64,000 nt of DNA from G965267185 sp965267185 (lineage in GTDB: Bacteria > Pseudomonadota > Alphaproteobacteria > UBA6615). The position numbers and the translations under genes were made by a program. Below the pieces are notes generated by a model, which saw only the letters and a list, made by a program, of their open reading frames with translations, was not told the DNA's origin and did no database searches. Location of the stretch: positions 2,232,001 to 2,296,000 of the forward strand of contig OZ253937.1 of the NCBI GenBank assembly GCA_965267185.1, read 5' to 3'. Of this stretch, positions 44,701-52,669 are shown piece by piece. Each line of letters opens with the position of its first letter. Position 1 is the stretch's first letter.

Positions 44701-45229
44701 TGCCCGGTTGCGCCAAGGAATTAGCAATCTGAACCGCGAAGCGCGCCAACGCCTTCTCAAGTCGTTTGAAGAGGTCAACACCCACTTCCAAGAGCTGTTC
44801 GTGCGGCTATTCGGCGGGGGCCGGGCCCATTTGGCCCTAACGGAAGCGGACGACCCTCTAGAAGCAGGCCTGGAAATCTATGCCAGCCCGCCAGGTAAAA
44901 AACTGCAAATCTTATCGCTGTTGTCCGGCGGCGAACAGGCGATGACCGCTATCGCGTTGCTGTTTGCGGTCTTCTTGACAAACCCGGCGCCGATCTGCGT
45001 GCTCGACGAGGTCGATGCGGCCCTTGACGACGCCAATGTCGACCGCTTCTGCATACTGTTGAGCGAGATAGCGCACAGCGGCGACACGCGCTTTCTTGTC
45101 GTCACCCACCACCGCATGACCATGGCTCGGATGGACCGATTGTACGGCGTCACTATGCCCGAACGAGGGGTCAGTCAGCTGGTCTCGGTGGACCTTCGCC
45201 AGGCCGAAGAGATACGCGCCACAGCCTAG
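41762..45229 (+). CDS. smc: chromosome segregation protein SMC
   Basis: The 1155-residue product is a full-length SMC ATPase. The N-terminal head has Walker A GPNGCGKS (residues 31-38), after HFNKLKLTGFKSFVDGTEL. Long coiled coils flank a hinge domain at about residues 500-640. The C-terminal head has the ABC signature LSGGEQAMTAIALLFAVF and Walker B ICVLDEVDAALDDANV. SMC dimers with ScpAB condense and separate sister chromosomes. It starts with GTG at 41762, after the DsbA-like gene, and the order is the usual alphaproteobacterial one. The coiled-coil regions are Ala/Glu/Arg-rich. Confidence 0.97.
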   Translation: MHFNKLKLTGFKSFVDGTELDIAPGLTGVVGPNGCGKSNLVEGLRWVMGETSAKQMRGAGMDDIIFGGTADRPARNVAEVVLSLDNSDHQAPSQFNGSDELEVSRRIEREKGSTYRVNGQEVRARDVQILFADQATGPRSTALVSQGRIGAVINAKPTDRRLLLEEAAGITGLHSRRHEAELRLRAAETNLERLDDVLVTLDAQLTALKKQVRQARRYRNISHDIRKTESVVLHHRWTDASEQVAEAEAGLNTAEAAVTEETTIVSQATVKREKLAEAVTPLREAEVRAAAELQRLTMAREELDAEEKRVRAAIEQWTTRRDQIAADLAREQGLTAEADAALARLTGERSEIERACAGEDELLETANRTLDQTRERTAAVESELASLAEQVANGEAQLAAMDRELSDLAARANRRQTQHADTKAEHDALTSEGIDPAILERAEAAVASAETELAEARNELDAAEQARSKADQEREAALERRTAREEVRSRLRAEAAALQDLLAGEANDDGSWPPILDEIEVAAGYEAALGAALGDDLEASTDETAPRHWRLLPIPTGEPSLPPGVRPLTEFVVNVGPLARRLAHVGVVEDAALGARLAPQLKTGQRLVDRDGNLWRWDGFVARAETGSTASARLKQRNRLAELDVRLPEADRAFTEAESIHRAAVEAATAAAEKERRAREHMRLMDSDVTEARSRHARVASNLQEKRSRLDSLQSTISHLEAEMSEIADAIQEAQARRDSIGDLDTLRDNATAARARLSEARSAFQSAQIDHDRLAREAEERQRRITAITADETSWNARRNGAAERVGELQTRESEAAGELQALAARPGEIEAQRNSLMDTLNDADAARRSAADKVAVAEGELAEAEKALRAAESRFTEKREDKVRAEAAVAQAVQSRDVVRDRIAERLKCDPAKVLELAEIPEGRDIPDLEAAEKRFERLLRERDNMGPVNLRAEQEAEELTEKIATVESEREDLVSAIARLRQGISNLNREARQRLLKSFEEVNTHFQELFVRLFGGGRAHLALTEADDPLEAGLEIYASPPGKKLQILSLLSGGEQAMTAIALLFAVFLTNPAPICVLDEVDAALDDANVDRFCILLSEIAHSGDTRFLVVTHHRMTMARMDRLYGVTMPERGVSQLVSVDLRQAEEIRATA

Positions 45230-45285
45230 GAAATTCCCTTGTTTTCTGCCTATTTGCGGCCATTTACCGCAGCCCCAACGCCGCC

Positions 45286-45314
45286 TTGACTTGCCTGAGG
45301 GCGGTGGCTACTTT
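45286..45314 (+). promoter_or_regulatory. promoter of the ATP synthase Fo operon
   Basis: A -35 TTGACT (45286-45291) and a -10 TACTTT (45309-45314) are separated by 17 bp. They lie about 60 bp before the atpI start, which also has a GAGG ribosome-binding site. No gene overlaps the region convincingly. Confidence 0.6.
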
Positions 45315-45384
45315 GCGCCCGCCTTCCGGCGTGGATTGGATCGTAGCTGGCGGGAGCCGTAACCAAAGATCACGAGGTCTGTTT

Positions 45385-45717
45385 ATGACCGATCCGGATC
45401 GGCCCTCCCCAACCGAAGATCTACATCGGCGTGTGAAGGCTGCGCAGGATCGAAATTCTGGCGGATCAAAGAAACGTTCAGCGGCCGCATCCTACGCAGG
45501 TTCAGGCATGGGGGTCGGCATTAAAGTCGGTGTTGATCTCGTTGCAGGCGTGGGGGTTGGCGCTGGTATCGGTTGGGGCCTCGACTTCTGGTTGGGTACA
45601 AAGCCGTGGTTACTTGTGCTGTTTTTCATTTTGGGGTTTGTCGCGGGCTTATTGAATGTCATACGCACCGCAAATCAATCTTCTAAATCAAAGCCCTCTG
45701 GCAATGCGGACCGTTAG
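45385..45717 (+). CDS. atpI: ATP synthase protein I
   Basis: The 110-residue product has a charged N-terminal ~45 residues and two membrane helices with glycine-rich packing (MGVGIKVGVDLVAGVGVGAGIGWGLDFWLGTKPW). The short KP.L...F...GFVAGLLNV block is typical of AtpI, an assembly helper for the c-ring. ATG 45385 is supported by GAGG upstream; the longer frame from 45286 overlaps the promoter. It opens the operon atpI-atpB-atpE-atpB'-atpF. The F1 genes are not in the window. Confidence 0.9.
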   Translation: MTDPDRPSPTEDLHRRVKAAQDRNSGGSKKRSAAASYAGSGMGVGIKVGVDLVAGVGVGAGIGWGLDFWLGTKPWLLVLFFILGFVAGLLNVIRTANQSSKSKPSGNADR

Positions 45718-45738
45718 GTAGGACTGGAGACGTTTTCG

Positions 45739-46473
45739 GTGGCGAGCCCTCTCGAACAATTCACGATCAAGCCAATCTTAGACCTGCAAATTGGCGAAAC
45801 GGATATTTCGTTTACCAATTCTTCGTTGTGGATGGCGATCACCGCGACAGTGCTAATTGTCTTTCTGGTTGTCGGCACACAGCGACGCGCGATGGTTCCG
45901 GGCCGATGGCAATCGGCGGTCGAGTATTTCTACCAGGTCGTCGCCGACTTGGTGCGCGACAATGTGGGCGCGCAAGGCCGACCTTACTTCCCCTTCATTT
46001 TCAGCCTGTTCATGTTCATCCTGTTCGGCAATTTATTGGGGTTGGTGCCTGGCTCCTTCACCTTCACCAGCCACCTGGCTGTTACCTTTGCATTGGCCGC
46101 CTTCATCTTTGTCGGCGTGACAATCATTGGGCTGATCACCCATGGGTTTAAGTTCTTTTCCCTGTTCTTTCCTCACGGCGCGCCGATCGTGGCAGCGCCG
46201 GTGCTGGTGCCGATCGAGATAATCTCGTATTTCTCGCGCCCCATCAGCCTTTCCGTTCGCCTTTTTGCTAATATGACCGTGGGCCACGTGCTCTTAAAGG
46301 TGATCGGTGGCGGTGTAGTCGCACTCGGCAGTTTCTTTGTTGTGCCGGGAATTTTGCCGCTGGCTCTACTCGTGGCGATTACCCTGCTCGAAGTCATGAT
46401 TGCCGTCATTCAAGCGTACGTCTTCGCAATTCTGACATGCGTGTATCTGAATGACGCGCTGCATCTGCACTAA
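45739..46473 (+). CDS. atpB: ATP synthase Fo subunit a
   Basis: The 244-residue product is an integral membrane protein of about six helices that forms the proton half-channels. The essential Arg lies in the conserved helix sequence SLSVRLFANMTVGHVLLKV. Other family blocks are FPFIFSLFMFILFGNLLGLVPGSFTFTSHLAVT and the C-terminal IQAYVFAILTCVYLNDA. It starts at GTG 45739, 21 nt after atpI. It is complete and in frame with normal family length. Confidence 0.96.
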   Translation: MASPLEQFTIKPILDLQIGETDISFTNSSLWMAITATVLIVFLVVGTQRRAMVPGRWQSAVEYFYQVVADLVRDNVGAQGRPYFPFIFSLFMFILFGNLLGLVPGSFTFTSHLAVTFALAAFIFVGVTIIGLITHGFKFFSLFFPHGAPIVAAPVLVPIEIISYFSRPISLSVRLFANMTVGHVLLKVIGGGVVALGSFFVVPGILPLALLVAITLLEVMIAVIQAYVFAILTCVYLNDALHLH

Positions 46474-46513
46474 ATCCCCAACAGAATTCTGAGATCTTAC
46501 AAGGAGTAATAAA

Positions 46514-46759
46514 ATGGAAACCGAAGCTGCACAGCTCATCAGCGACGGCCTGAAACTCGTCGGCGCCGGCTTGGCCGCCGTCGGTATGGTCGGAGCCGGC
46601 GTCGGCGTTGGCCGCATCTGGGCGAGCTATATCGAAACGGTCGGCCGCAATCCGGCTTCACGAGAGGAAATCGGCGCCACGATCTGGATCGGTTTCGCCG
46701 TGACCGAAGCTATCGCGCTGTTCGCGCTGATCGTCGCCTTCATTATTCTCGGCAGCTAA
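46514..46759 (+). CDS. atpE: ATP synthase Fo subunit c
   Basis: The 81-residue product has the two-helix hairpin of the c subunit. The first helix holds GAGLAAVGMVGAGVGVGRIWASYIE. The polar loop is RNP (residues 45-47), and the proton-carrying Glu is E65 in FAVTEAIALFALIVAF. The ring of c subunits rotates as protons pass. A very strong ribosome-binding site (AAGGAG) precedes the ATG, as expected for the subunit needed in most copies. The N-terminus (METEAAQLISDGLKLV) is a few residues longer than in many relatives. Confidence 0.96.
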   Translation: METEAAQLISDGLKLVGAGLAAVGMVGAGVGVGRIWASYIETVGRNPASREEIGATIWIGFAVTEAIALFALIVAFIILGS

Positions 46760-46793
46760 CCGAAACCCCTAAGACGGGCGGAAAAGGCGCGAT

Positions 46794-47288
46794 ATGCCTC
46801 AGTTCGACACATCGACGTTTGCAAGCCAGATCTTCTGGCTCGTCGTGTTCTTCACCATCGTGTTCCTCTTCGCATGGCGCATCGTGCTGCCGCGGGTTGC
46901 CGGAACACTGGAAGACCGGCAGCGCAAAGTCAGCGGGGATCTGGAACGCGCCTCTGAATTGGCAGATCAGACCGATGAATTGATGGCCGCCTACGAAGCA
47001 CGGCTGGCCGAGGCGCGGGCAAATGCCCAGCAGGAGCTGCATAACGCGGCGACGCAAGCGGCCGCCGAGGCCGATAAACAGAATGCGGCGTTGGCAGAAA
47101 AACTTGCCGCAGATGCAGCAAAGGCGCGCGAACGAATTGCTGCAGAGTCAGCGGCGGCAACAAGTAATGTGGCCGAGATCGCGGAGGACATAGCCCGACA
47201 AGCCGTCGAACGGCTGATTGGCCGCACACCCGACGGCGACGCTATAAAATCGGCGGTGGCGTCATCGGTCGAGGATCGCACGTCATGA
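46794..47288 (+). CDS. atpF2: ATP synthase Fo subunit b' (second b-type stalk subunit)
   Basis: The 164-residue product starts MPQFDTSTFASQIFWLVVFFTIVFL, the classic b' N-terminus with one membrane helix, followed by a long charged coiled coil rich in Ala, Glu and Arg. With b it forms the heterodimeric peripheral stalk found in alphaproteobacteria and photosynthetic organisms. It is encoded 34 nt after atpE and overlaps the next gene by 4 nt. It has no catalytic residues. Confidence 0.93.
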   Translation: MPQFDTSTFASQIFWLVVFFTIVFLFAWRIVLPRVAGTLEDRQRKVSGDLERASELADQTDELMAAYEARLAEARANAQQELHNAATQAAAEADKQNAALAEKLAADAAKARERIAAESAAATSNVAEIAEDIARQAVERLIGRTPDGDAIKSAVASSVEDRTS

Positions 47289-47845
47289 TCGGTCGAATAG
47301 CAACTCCGATAATGCTCACACTGCTTGCGGCGGCACCCGCCTTGGCAGCAGACGAAGAGCCTTTCTTGGAAAGCGCTGAGACATGGGTTGCAGTCGCGTT
47401 CGTGATTTTCCTCGTCGGCTTGGCGAAACCGATCAAAAAAATGCTGACGGGGACGCTCGACAAACGTACGGAAGCGATCAAGTTGGAACTCGACGAGGCG
47501 CAACGGCTGCGCGAGGAAGCGCAACACACCCTCGCCGAATATCAACGCAAACAACGCGACGCGCTAAAGGAGGCCGAAGGCATCCTCGCCGAAGCCCACG
47601 AAGAAGCCGGCCGCATCGAAGCCGCCGCCGCGGAGCGCACCGCGGAGCTTCTACGCCGGCGCGAACAACAGGCGCTCGATATGATCGCCGCAGCGGAAGC
47701 CCAAGCGCTGGCCGACGTTCGTGGGCTCGCCGCCGATGTTGCCATCGAAGCGACCCGCCAACTGCTCGTGGACGCGACGAAAGCAGACGGTGGCGATGCG
47801 ATGATCGACCAGGCGATTCAGGACCTGCCGTCCAAACTGAACTAG
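47285..47845 (+). CDS. atpF: ATP synthase Fo subunit b
   Basis: The 186-residue product is the second stalk subunit. A hydrophobic N-terminal stretch (MLTLLAAAPALAA), possibly a cleaved signal, precedes the membrane helix TWVAVAFVIFLVGLAKPIKKML. A long coiled coil then runs to the C-terminus (EAQRLREEAQHTLAEYQRKQRDALKEAEGIL). It overlaps the b' gene by four bases (ATGA). The stop is only five bases from the convergent gcvPB stop, leaving no space for a separate terminator. Confidence 0.93.
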   Translation: MIGRIATPIMLTLLAAAPALAADEEPFLESAETWVAVAFVIFLVGLAKPIKKMLTGTLDKRTEAIKLELDEAQRLREEAQHTLAEYQRKQRDALKEAEGILAEAHEEAGRIEAAAAERTAELLRRREQQALDMIAAAEAQALADVRGLAADVAIEATRQLLVDATKADGGDAMIDQAIQDLPSKLN

Positions 47846-47850
47846 CGGTT

Positions 47851-49425
47851 TTATTCGGCCGCTTCGGCTTCCAAACTCTCCGGATACCAGCGCAAGACCG
47901 GCTTACGGGCCGCCATGGTCTCGTCGAGACGGCGGCGTGGCGTGAGTTCCGGTGCGTTGGCGAAACGCGCCTGGTCACCCGCCTTAGCGGCTTCTGCCAA
48001 GTGCCGCATGACCGCGATGAAGTCATCCAAGCCACGTTTCGACTCGGTTTCCGTGGGCTCGATCAGCATCGCGCCATGGACCACCAGCGGGAAATACATC
48101 GTCATCGGATGGTAGCCCTCATCGATCATCGCCTTGGCAAAATCGAGAGTGGTGACGCCGGTGTCCTCGAGGAATCGATCATCGAACAAGCATTCATGCA
48201 TGCACGGTCCCTCGAACGAGGGCGTCATCAAATCCTGTAGGCGCGCCATCACATAGTTGGCGTTCAGCACCGCATCGCCCGAAACCTGAGCGAGACCGTC
48301 CTTGCCATGGCTCAACATGTAGGCATAGGCGCGCACGAACATGCCCATTTGTCCGTGGAAGCCTTTTAGGCGGCCAATCGGCTCGGCATCGCCTTTGTCT
48401 TGGTCGTTTTCAACGAGATCGAACCCATCGTCGCCATGCACTACCCAGGGAAGTGGCGCGAACGGCGCTAGCGCGTCCGACAAAACAACCGGCCCGGCAC
48501 CGGGCCCGCCGCCGCCATGGGGCGTGGAGAATGTTTTGTGCAGGTTTATGTGCATACAGTCGATGCCCAGATCGCCGGGCCGGACTCGCCCGACGATGGC
48601 GTTGAAATTCGCGCCATCACAATAGAAATAGCCGCCAGCCTCGTGGATCAGCCGGGCGATTTCGATCATGTCGGGCTCGAACAACCCACAGGTATTGGGA
48701 TTGGTGAGCATCACCGCTGCGACATCGTCGCCCAGTTTGGCGGTGAACGCGGCAACATCGACCCGCCCGCGTTCGTCGGCCGGTATCGAGTCGACGGTAA
48801 AGCCACAGACCGCCGCTGTCGCCGGATTAGTTCCGTGGGCGGACTCCGGAACCAATACGCGCCGGCGCGATGTCGCGCCACCGTCGCGCGCATCCAGCGC
48901 CGCGCGGATAGTCATCATGCCGCACAGCTCGCCATGGGCGCCGGCGGCGGGCGACATCGCGACCGCCGGCATGCCGGTTAGGACCTTCAGCCACCGGGCC
49001 GTCTCGTCGATCAATGCAAGCGCACCTTGCACCGTCTCGGCCGGCTGCAACGGATGCAGGCCAGCGATCCCCGGCAAGCGCACCATCTTTTCATTGAGCC
49101 GCGGGTTGTGCTTCATCGTGCACGACCCCAGCGGGTAGGTGCCCATATCGATCGCGTAGTTTTTCTGTGAAAGCCTTGTAAAGTGGCGGACCACCTCCGG
49201 CTCGCTTAATCCCGGCAGGCCGACCTCGGAACGGCGCTCCAAAGCGCCCAGGCGCGTTTCAACTTCCGGCACTTCGGGCAAGTCGACACCGGACATGCCC
49301 GGGCTGTCCAGCTCGAACAGCAGATCCTCTTCCAGACGCAAGCCTTCGTGCCCCAGAACGGTTTCGCGGGAACCGGCAGACGCGCCGCCAGTGCGAGGAC
49401 GACTCAAATCGCTCGAATGGCTCAT
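47851..49425 (-). CDS. gcvPB: glycine dehydrogenase (decarboxylating) subunit 2
   Basis: The 524-residue product is the PLP-bearing half of a split P-protein. The PLP lysine is in MHINLHKTFSTPHGGGGPGAG, preceded by the CDGANFNAIVG block. P-protein decarboxylates glycine and passes the aminomethyl group to lipoyl-GcvH. The ATG at 49425 overlaps the gcvPA stop by one base (TGATG) with GAGG seven bases upstream; a GTG at 49428 is also possible. It is last in gcvT-gcvH-gcvPA-gcvPB. The two-subunit form replaces a single long gcvP. Confidence 0.96.
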   Translation of the reverse strand: MSHSSDLSRPRTGGASAGSRETVLGHEGLRLEEDLLFELDSPGMSGVDLPEVPEVETRLGALERRSEVGLPGLSEPEVVRHFTRLSQKNYAIDMGTYPLGSCTMKHNPRLNEKMVRLPGIAGLHPLQPAETVQGALALIDETARWLKVLTGMPAVAMSPAAGAHGELCGMMTIRAALDARDGGATSRRRVLVPESAHGTNPATAAVCGFTVDSIPADERGRVDVAAFTAKLGDDVAAVMLTNPNTCGLFEPDMIEIARLIHEAGGYFYCDGANFNAIVGRVRPGDLGIDCMHINLHKTFSTPHGGGGPGAGPVVLSDALAPFAPLPWVVHGDDGFDLVENDQDKGDAEPIGRLKGFHGQMGMFVRAYAYMLSHGKDGLAQVSGDAVLNANYVMARLQDLMTPSFEGPCMHECLFDDRFLEDTGVTTLDFAKAMIDEGYHPMTMYFPLVVHGAMLIEPTETESKRGLDDFIAVMRHLAEAAKAGDQARFANAPELTPRRRLDETMAARKPVLRWYPESLEAEAAE

Positions 49426-50768
49426 CACAGCACCTCGCCCAAGGCAGCGGTAAGCGCGTCCATATCATCCTCGCTGGTGCACTCGGTGGCGGCGAGCAAA
49501 AGGATATCCGCCAACCCAGCATCGTCAGGTATTAGGCGAGATACCGGAACGCCGCCCAAGACACCACGCGCGGCGAGCTCGGACACCACGTCGGACGCAG
49601 CCCGTGGTAAACGCACCGCAAACTCGTTGAAAAACGCATCGGTTACGACCTCGACGTCCTTCAACTTCGACAGCCGTTCGGCAAGCTGCACTGCCCTTGC
49701 GTGGTTAAACGCTGCGAGCTTGCTGAAACCTTGCTCTCCAAGCAGCGCCAGGTGGATGGTGAAGGCCAACGCGCAGAGGCCTGAGTTCGTGCAGATATTG
49801 CTGGTCGCCTTCTCGCGGCGAATATGTTGCTCACGGGTCGATAGCGTAAGCACCCAGCCGCGCCGGCCTTCTTCGTCCACCGTTTGGCCGCATAGTCTGC
49901 CCGGCATCTGGCGAACGTGTTTCTCACGCGCCGCGAATAAGCCCACATAGGGGCCCCCGAAGCCTAGCGGGTTACCCAGGCTTTGGCCTTCCGCCACCAC
50001 GATATCGGCGCCCATATCGCCGGGTGCCATTACCGCACCCAGCGAGATTACTTCGGGCACGACGGCAATCAACAACGCTCCCTTGGCCTGACATTGCTCT
50101 GCGAGCGCCGAAAAATCACGCAGGTGGCCGAAGAACCCGGGGTTCTGCACCACCACACAGGCGGTGTCATCGTCGATCATGCCGGCCAAATCTTCGCCGC
50201 CGGTCAAATCCGGCGCGCTGGCGACGATTTCGAGATCGAGATAGCGGGTTTGGGTTTCCGTTACCTCGCGATAGTGCGGGTGCAGACCACCAGACAGGAT
50301 TGCCTTGTCCCGCCGGGTAATGCGCCGGGCCATCAATACCGCCTCGGCGCACGATGTCGCCCCGTCATACATCGAGGCATTGGCCACATCCATGCCGGTG
50401 ATCAGCGCCACTTGCGTTTGAAACTCGAACAGCGCCTGCAAGGTGCCCTGAGAAATCTCAGGCTGGTACGGCGTATAAGAGGTCAGATACTCGCCACGCT
50501 GAATGAGATGATCGACGGCCGCGGGTATGTGGTGGCGGTAGGCGCCGGCACCGAGAAAGCTCGGTACATCGCCGGCCGCCATATTGCGGCGCGCCATCGC
50601 GGAAATGATCCCCTCGACTTCGAGCTCGCTTTTGTGATCAGGCAGATCGAAACCGCCATCGAACCTTGCCGCTTCCGGCACGTCGCGAAAAAGAGTGTCG
50701 ACCGACGGCGCGCCAATCGACGCCAACATATCGCGGCGATCGGCATCGGTTAGCGGCAGATAACGCAT
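49425..50768 (-). CDS. gcvPA: glycine dehydrogenase (decarboxylating) subunit 1
   Basis: The 447-residue product begins MRYLPLTDADRRDMLASIG. It carries the conserved LTSYTPYQPEISQGTLQALFEFQT and DVANASMYDGATSCAEAVLMARR blocks of the P-protein N-terminal half, which structures the active site with subunit 2. It is complete. It starts one base after the end of gcvH, so the operon is tightly packed, and it ends in the overlap with gcvPB. Confidence 0.96.
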   Translation of the reverse strand: MRYLPLTDADRRDMLASIGAPSVDTLFRDVPEAARFDGGFDLPDHKSELEVEGIISAMARRNMAAGDVPSFLGAGAYRHHIPAAVDHLIQRGEYLTSYTPYQPEISQGTLQALFEFQTQVALITGMDVANASMYDGATSCAEAVLMARRITRRDKAILSGGLHPHYREVTETQTRYLDLEIVASAPDLTGGEDLAGMIDDDTACVVVQNPGFFGHLRDFSALAEQCQAKGALLIAVVPEVISLGAVMAPGDMGADIVVAEGQSLGNPLGFGGPYVGLFAAREKHVRQMPGRLCGQTVDEEGRRGWVLTLSTREQHIRREKATSNICTNSGLCALAFTIHLALLGEQGFSKLAAFNHARAVQLAERLSKLKDVEVVTDAFFNEFAVRLPRAASDVVSELAARGVLGGVPVSRLIPDDAGLADILLLAATECTSEDDMDALTAALGEVL

Positions 50769-50769
50769 G

Positions 50770-51147
50770 CTAACTCAGCCCTTCGACATAGGCCGCATAC
50801 GCGTCGCCGTCCATCAGACCTTCGAGCGCCCCGGGGTCGCTCAGACGAAGCTTCAGAAACCAGCCGCCGGCCTCGGCTTCGGCGTTGACCAAGGACGGAT
50901 TGTCAGTCAGCGCCGAATTCACCTCGGTCACCTCGCCCGCCGCCGGGCTATACACCTCAGCCGCCGCTTTCACCGATTCGACGACCGCCGCTTCATCGCC
51001 TTTAGCCAACGTCTTGCCGACATCGGGGAGTTCGACGAATACCACGTCACCCAGCTGCTCCTGGGCGTATTCGGTGATGCCGATAGTGCCAATCCCGTCC
51101 TCTAGCGAGACCCACTCATGGTCTTCGGTATATTTTCGCTCGCTCAT
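50770..51147 (-). CDS. gcvH: glycine cleavage system H protein
   Basis: The 125-residue product is the lipoyl carrier of the glycine cleavage system. The lipoylated lysine is K60 in the signature VVESVKAAAEVYSP, after IGITEYAQEQLGDVVFVELP. GcvH shuttles the aminomethyl group from GcvP to GcvT and the reduced lipoamide to dihydrolipoamide dehydrogenase (not encoded here). It starts 20 nt after gcvT and has normal family length. Confidence 0.97.
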   Translation of the reverse strand: MSERKYTEDHEWVSLEDGIGTIGITEYAQEQLGDVVFVELPDVGKTLAKGDEAAVVESVKAAAEVYSPAAGEVTEVNSALTDNPSLVNAEAEAGGWFLKLRLSDPGALEGLMDGDAYAAYVEGLS

Positions 51148-51167
51148 GGTTCCCTTACTTTCGGTTG

Positions 51168-52310
51168 CTAATTGCCGCGGTAGTAGCGCGGTTCGACAAA
51201 CGGTAGCGCCGCGACCTCTGCCGCGACGGAACGTCCACGTAGGCTTATTTCGACGTCCGTCCCCGGGTCCGCAAACGCCGTGGCCACGTAGCCCATGGCG
51301 ATCGGACGCTCCAGCACCGGCGAGTAACTGCCACTGGTGACATGACCGATCTTATTGCCGTCACGATCGCTGATCGGCGCACCTTCGCGCACCGGCGCAC
51401 GGCCTTCCGGCAACAGTCCAACGCGGCGTCGCTCAGCACCATCCTCAAGCTGTTTCAGAATAGTATTGGCACCGGGAAAATCGGCGGCCTCACGCCGCCG
51501 TTTAGCGACAGCCCACGCTAAGGCCGCTTCGATCGGTGTCGTCGCCGTATCGATATCGTGACCATAAAGGCAAAGGCCCGCCTCGAGACGCAATGAATCA
51601 CGGGCCCCCAACCCGACGGGTTCGACTTCCGGTTCGGCAAGGAACCGCCGAGCCACGCCGTCGGCGGCCTCCACCGGCAGCGAGATTTCATAGCCGTCCT
51701 CGCCGGTGTATCCCGACCGCGAGACGTAGCAGTCCACACCATCCACCGTCATCGCCGCGGCCTGCATGAACACCAGGTTCGCCGCCTCGGGTGCGAAGCG
51801 CGCCAACACCGTGGCCGCCTGAGGGCCTTGGAGCGCCAAGAGGGCCTTATCGTCGGCGCGCTCCAGCGTCGCCATGCCTTCCAGTTTTTCGGAAATGTGG
51901 GCGAAGTCAGTGTCTTTACAGGCCGCATTAACGACCAGGTAGATCTGTCCCTCGGTGCCAGGCTCACCGGGCCGCGTGACCATCAAATCATCGAGAATAC
52001 CGCCGGTGGGGTTGAGCAAGAGGCTGTAGCGCATGGCACCCGGCGCCAGGCCGGTAATATCGCCGGGCACCAGGCGTTCGAACGCAGCAGCCGGATCATC
52101 TCCCCGCAATACCGCTTGGCCCATGTGCGAAACATCGAAGAGCCCGGCGGCAGTGCGCGTATGGGTATGTTCGGCAATGATGCCGGCAGCGTATTGGACC
52201 GGCATTTCGTAGCCGGCAAACGGCACCATGCGCGCGCCCAACTCCTTGTGGAGCGCATGAAGCGGTGTCTTTTTCAGCGATGCGGCGGACGCATCGGGGG
52301 CATTGGCCAT
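51168..52310 (-). CDS. gcvT: aminomethyltransferase (glycine cleavage T protein)
   Basis: The 380-residue product transfers the methylene group from aminomethyl-GcvH to tetrahydrofolate, releasing ammonia. Family blocks include MVPFAGYEMPVQY, FDVSHMGQ, RSGYTGEDGYEISLP and GLGARDSLRLEAGLCLYGHDI. The ATG at 52310 is preceded by GAGAGGTGAC and follows the glycine riboswitch. An upstream in-frame extension to 52451 would overlap the riboswitch and was rejected. It is the first gene of the gcvT-H-PA-PB operon. Confidence 0.96.
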   Translation of the reverse strand: MANAPDASAASLKKTPLHALHKELGARMVPFAGYEMPVQYAAGIIAEHTHTRTAAGLFDVSHMGQAVLRGDDPAAAFERLVPGDITGLAPGAMRYSLLLNPTGGILDDLMVTRPGEPGTEGQIYLVVNAACKDTDFAHISEKLEGMATLERADDKALLALQGPQAATVLARFAPEAANLVFMQAAAMTVDGVDCYVSRSGYTGEDGYEISLPVEAADGVARRFLAEPEVEPVGLGARDSLRLEAGLCLYGHDIDTATTPIEAALAWAVAKRRREAADFPGANTILKQLEDGAERRRVGLLPEGRAPVREGAPISDRDGNKIGHVTSGSYSPVLERPIAMGYVATAFADPGTDVEISLRGRSVAAEVAALPFVEPRYYRGN

Positions 52311-52350
52311 GTCACCTCTCCTTGCACGCGGCAAGTCCTGTTGACGACCT

Positions 52351-52370
52351 GGCGCCCCTATCGGGGTGCC
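52351..52370 (-). other. hairpin between the glycine riboswitch and gcvT
   Basis: Reverse-strand arms GGCACCCC and GGGGCGCC pair (one G-U) around a four-base loop. No U-run follows, so it is not a classical terminator. A second small hairpin, CTTGC-N5-GCAAG at 52321-52335, ends against the GAGAGG ribosome-binding site and could take part of it. Confidence 0.4.
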
Positions 52371-52380
52371 AATGCCCCAC

Positions 52381-52577
52381 TCTGTCATCCGAACCTGAGA
52401 GAATCGCCGGCGCCCAACGGCGGCCGGTTTACCCCTTCGGTGAGACGCCACAAATGGCCGCAGCGCCTGCTTTCCAGAGTGTCATTCCCCTACGGTCCGT
52501 TTGCCTGAGAGTTTCCGGGGCGGTTGCTCCTTCGGCGCCCCCCAACAAGGGCGGTCTCTCCCGCAGGGATCTTCTGA
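52381..52577 (-). ncRNA. tandem glycine riboswitch upstream of gcvT
   Basis: On the reverse strand, two glycine aptamers follow each other. The first contains GCGGGAGAGACCGC, GCCGAAGGAGCAACCGCC and ACTCTCAGGCAAA. The second contains CACCGAAGGGGTAAACCGG and TTCTCTCAGGTTC. These are the conserved glycine-aptamer motifs in the correct order, and the tandem arrangement is the usual form in front of gcv operons. Glycine binding normally turns the operon on. Whether control is at transcription or translation is not settled. Boundaries are approximate. Confidence 0.93.
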
Positions 52578-52669
52578 CATTTTCAGTAACGCGACTCGTG
52601 CCGGTTACCGTTACCGAGACTATCGGGCACGAGCCCAGAGTCAATAAAAGCCGTTCCCGATATTGTGGA

